DNA of 15,720 bases from NCBI GenBank assembly GCA_035477595.1, contig DATIKM010000110.1:1-15720 (forward strand), in the 5' to 3' direction. This stretch comes from DATIKM01 sp035477595 (GTDB lineage Bacteria > Armatimonadota > Chthonomonadetes > Chthonomonadales > CAJBBX01). Positions 12,955 through 15,720 of the stretch are shown piece by piece. The position numbers were made by a program, and so were the translations under genes. A model generated the notes under the pieces. It saw nothing but the letters and a program-made list of their open reading frames with translations. It did not search any database and was not told the origin of the DNA. Within the stretch, counting starts at the first letter, position 1. Each line of letters begins with the position of its first letter.

Positions 12955-15720
12955 TTAGAACGGACGATCGGCAAACATCGGTTGTTCCAGGATGGCGGTC
13001 TTCGTCGCCCGGAACGGGTCGCCGATCGAGCGCACAAACCGCTGCGTCAAGGGGTCCCACGCCTCCATCGGCGTGCGCCACGTGATGAACGCGTCCGGGT
13101 TCTGGTTCAGAGCCGGCGGAACCGCGATGTAGTCCTGGCGATACCCGTAGCCCGGCACTAGACCGGAGCCTGCCGGGAACGCGAAGCTAAAGAACGCCCT
13201 GGGCGTCGGAGAGGGATCGAGGACGAACACCTCGCCGTGGAAGCTTGAGCCCCTCGACAGCACGCCCACGAAGACGCCCGGGCTGTCCTCGCCCGAGAAC
13301 CTGTTCGTGATCAGGTATCGGCGCAGCGGGTTCCGAACGCGCCCGGCAGCGCCGGCGTTCGACTCGCGCCCGAGTGGCCGAATGCTTGTCGCCATCAGTC
13401 GCTTGCCAGTCATCCGGAAGTAGTCGTCCGCAGAGAGCATCCACTCCACGTTCAGAACCGCGCGCCCCTCGGAGTCGACGCCGGGCACGAGCTGGTAGCA
13501 GCCATTGGCGTCGGCCAGCAGGTACCGGAACCGCAGCATCTCCATGCCCTGACTGATCGGCAGGCCGCCGGGCCCGACGTCCTCGACGAACTTCGAGAAC
13601 CAGGTCGGGTTCACGATCGCCTGGAGCCGCGCTCCACCCGGCGCCGTTCGATCGGGAATGCGAAGGTTGCTGACGATGGTCAGCGGTCTGCCAGCCTCGT
13701 TCAGCATCACCACGGAGCCGCCGCCAGACTGCTGCGTGTCCCCGACCGCGTTGAACGCCTGTAGCGGGACATCCCGGTCGCCCACGAGCCGGAAGTTCGA
13801 GACCAGCGAGAGCGTGAGCTGCCGCACCGCTGTGTCAGGAAGCCGCGCGGGCTGGTTGCTCGTATCGAACGGGTTGAACCGCCACTCCGACGGCAGCCGG
13901 TTGTTGAGCGTCACGATCCGCTCGACCGTGCGGAAGCGGTAGCGCTGTCCCTGTCGACCGTAGGTGTCGCTCGCGAAGTTCACCTGGCGCAGCATGGTCG
14001 CACCGCCGACCATGACAGGCGCACCCGCGAAGTTAAGGATGTCTACCACCTCTATCACACGGTGGTTGCCGGAGTCCGCAATCAGGTAGTGGACCACGTA
14101 GCCCGGCACTGCCGGCAACTGGACGGCTGCCCGCCCGGCCCAGGCGCGAAGGTCTGGCACAAACTGCGTCCAGAACTGGGCGTCGGTGGGCTCGTTGAGG
14201 GACAGAGGATCGCCAGGGCGCAGCCAGCCGCGCAGGTGGTCCTGGATCCGGCTCACCTCCCAGACCACGTTGCCGCCGCGGTCCATCTGAAGCACCCTGT
14301 TGTTGCCGGTATCGACCACGAGCATGTCGTTGAGGCCGATTCGCCGCGCGACGGTTGGCCTCGCGAAGCCGACCTGGTGCACCACCGGCACGCCAGTCGC
14401 GCTCTGGGGGTTGGCCGGTCTCACGTCGCCGGAGTTCGGGTCCGTGAGGTAGAGCGGCAGGTCGCCGCCTGCCACCGCAAAGGTCCGCGTGCCGTACGAG
14501 CTCCACACGGCCTCGCCGGCGGAGTTCACCTCCAGCAGTCGCCTGCTATCCGCCACCAGAGTACGCGCATCCTCGTACGCCGTGGGGCCAGCCGCGCTGC
14601 TCGCCACGAGCACGTTGGTTGTGGCCGCTGGAGCCTCGGTCATGCGGCCGCCGCCGGGGACGACCGTCGCCCAGCGCAGATGCCGCACGAGCATGGCCTG
14701 CGAGCCCGCCGCCTGCACTGCGGCGTCGGCCGTCTCGGGGTTCGCACTCAGCGATGCGATCGCGCCGTGGCTGAATCCCACCCACAGGGCGTCGCCCTGC
14801 ACGGAGGCGGACGACCACAGCTCGTTCAGAACCACTCCGCCCAGGAGCGGCGGAAGCTGCTGCGGGAGCACCGCGTACCAGAGCAGGTTGTCCACACCTT
14901 CCGGGCCGACCGGCAGACCGCGCTGGTTGCCCGCCAGGAGCATCTCCTGACCCGTACCGATCTGAACCACAAACGCCGTGGAAGCGCTCACGAAGCCGGC
15001 CACGGTGCCGGGCGGCGCCATCGAGGTGATGCGGATGAGGCCGCTCTCGCGATCCAGCGTGAACTGCTGGGCGTTCAGCTCGATGCGCGTTGCCGCAGCC
15101 TCCGGGGCCAGCAGGTTCACCTGCCACACGCGCACGGTCTGGCCAGGCTCGATCCGCTGGTTGAGCCGCAAGCGGAGATCGGGCTCCGCGCGAAACGCTA
15201 GCACCAGCGACACGCCTGCCCCGCCGACCGAGCCTGTAGCCGTCGCGTACACGATGCCGTTCCGGTAAGCCGGAGCGCCGGTGAACTGCACGTTCTCGAT
15301 GGGCACGCCGACCGGCAGGCCGTTCGAGGCGTCGGTCTGCCAGAGGCGAGCCGGGATGCGAACCTCCTGACCGTTCAAGGTAAGGGTGTACCCATCGTGC
15401 ATGACGTAGGCCCAGCGGAGGCGCGTTCGGGCCGTAGGGTGCTGCTCATGCACGGCGAGAAGCACGCCGCGACCAGGCGCACCGGCGCTGGCAGAACCGG
15501 TCGTGTCGGCGACGTAGAAGATCGTGTCCTGCGGCGACATCGCGGGCGAGCCGCCAATCGTGTTGCCGCCCGTGTTGCCGGGATCAGGTACCGGGTACGC
15601 GTTGCGGGCCACCACCCTGGGAGCGGCCGGGAAGATCGTGCCCGGCCAGTCCAGAGTGTAGTCCGCGTAGAGCGTGACGTTTGGGTCGTTCGCCGCGACC
15701 GTCGGCCCGCCCACAAACGC
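12955..15720 (-). CDS. Large exported-type protein with NHL/PQQ-like propeller motifs (5' end outside window)
   Basis: At least 921 residues; the frame runs open through the right edge. The GTG at 15714 is preceded by sense codons in the same frame, so the true start and any signal peptide lie outside. Numbering from that GTG, propeller-type motifs include 'LLAVHEQHP...LRWAYV' near 83, 'LLEVNSAGEAVW' at about 390-401, 'LVVDTGNNRVLQMD' at about 466-479 and 'LIADSGNHRVIEV' at about 543-555. The last two are clear NHL-repeat patterns. 'APAYRNGIVYATA' (about 148-160) resembles PQQ-like blades. The C-terminal 300 residues are unassigned. It ends 139-149 bases before the giant gene and shares its style (propeller blades, 'SGLIRI...PPGTVAGFV' segments), so the two probably belong to one functional pair. 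No catalytic motif is visible. Role unknown; a structural or binding extracellular protein is the best guess. Confidence 0.8.
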   Translation of the reverse strand, partial: AFVGGPTVAANDPNVTLYADYTLDWPGTIFPAAPRVVARNAYPVPDPGNTGGNTIGGSPAMSPQDTIFYVADTTGSASAGAPGRGVLLAVHEQHPTARTRLRWAYVMHDGYTLTLNGQEVRIPARLWQTDASNGLPVGVPIENVQFTGAPAYRNGIVYATATGSVGGAGVSLVLAFRAEPDLRLRLNQRIEPGQTVRVWQVNLLAPEAAATRIELNAQQFTLDRESGLIRITSMAPPGTVAGFVSASTAFVVQIGTGQEMLLAGNQRGLPVGPEGVDNLLWYAVLPQQLPPLLGGVVLNELWSSASVQGDALWVGFSHGAIASLSANPETADAAVQAAGSQAMLVRHLRWATVVPGGGRMTEAPAATTNVLVASSAAGPTAYEDARTLVADSRRLLEVNSAGEAVWSSYGTRTFAVAGGDLPLYLTDPNSGDVRPANPQSATGVPVVHQVGFARPTVARRIGLNDMLVVDTGNNRVLQMDRGGNVVWEVSRIQDHLRGWLRPGDPLSLNEPTDAQFWTQFVPDLRAWAGRAAVQLPAVPGYVVHYLIADSGNHRVIEVVDILNFAGAPVMVGGATMLRQVNFASDTYGRQGQRYRFRTVERIVTLNNRLPSEWRFNPFDTSNQPARLPDTAVRQLTLSLVSNFRLVGDRDVPLQAFNAVGDTQQSGGGSVVMLNEAGRPLTIVSNLRIPDRTAPGGARLQAIVNPTWFSKFVEDVGPGGLPISQGMEMLRFRYLLADANGCYQLVPGVDSEGRAVLNVEWMLSADDYFRMTGKRLMATSIRPLGRESNAGAAGRVRNPLRRYLITNRFSGEDSPGVFVGVLSRGSSFHGEVFVLDPSPTPRAFFSFAFPAGSGLVPGYGYRQDYIAVPPALNQNPDAFITWRTPMEAWDPLTQRFVRSIGDPFRATKTAILEQPMFADRPF

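Noticed and set aside
1..15720. tRNA, rRNA, insertion sequences, integrases or attachment sites
   Set aside because: Nothing with their motifs or folds was seen on either strand; the window looks like vertically inherited chromosomal DNA with even composition.

Overview
All supported genes lie on the minus strand, so the window reads from right to left. The DNA is GC-rich, Shine-Dalgarno sequences are clear, and the genes encode an outer-membrane secretin with a PilMNOP inner assembly. This points to a diderm, non-proteobacterial lineage. Huge exported beta-propeller proteins beside a PilMNO operon whose proteins are loaded with Gly/Met/Pro are reminiscent of Armatimonadota. That placement is a low-confidence inference, because the window holds no rRNA or other marker gene.

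Right half (about 12955-15720 and 4986-12806): two very large genes for predicted exported proteins. The first is cut by the right edge; it has at least 921 residues in the window and carries NHL/PQQ-like propeller motifs. The second encodes about 2606 residues with a Sec signal peptide, two tandem golvesin/xanthan-lyase CBD-like modules, a PQQ-like propeller and a long C-terminal half. That half carries a recurrent 'FW...R.G...LYY' motif. A strong GC-rich hairpin follows its stop codon.

Left half (1-4809): a type IV pilus alignment-complex operon in the order pilM-pilN-pilO-pilP-secretin. A near-consensus sigma70-type promoter (TTGACA, 17-base spacer, TACAAT) sits just upstream and fixes the pilM start at 4709. 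Spacing is tight: 16 bases between pilM and pilN, 3 between pilN and pilO, a one-base TGATG overlap between pilO and pilP, then a 125-base gap before the secretin. The expected roles are PilM as a cytoplasmic actin-like ring, PilN and PilO as single-pass inner-membrane proteins, PilP as a lipoprotein link and the secretin as the outer-membrane pore. The prepilins, motor ATPases, platform protein and prepilin peptidase are not in the window.

The most unusual feature is that PilN, PilO, PilP and the secretin all carry long Gly/Met/Pro(/Phe) low-complexity segments, all predicted periplasmic, and some share nucleotide-level repeat units across genes. PilM carries a different, Pro/Ala/acidic insert. 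The adjacent giant propeller proteins are candidates for pilus-associated or secreted partners, but only their position supports this.
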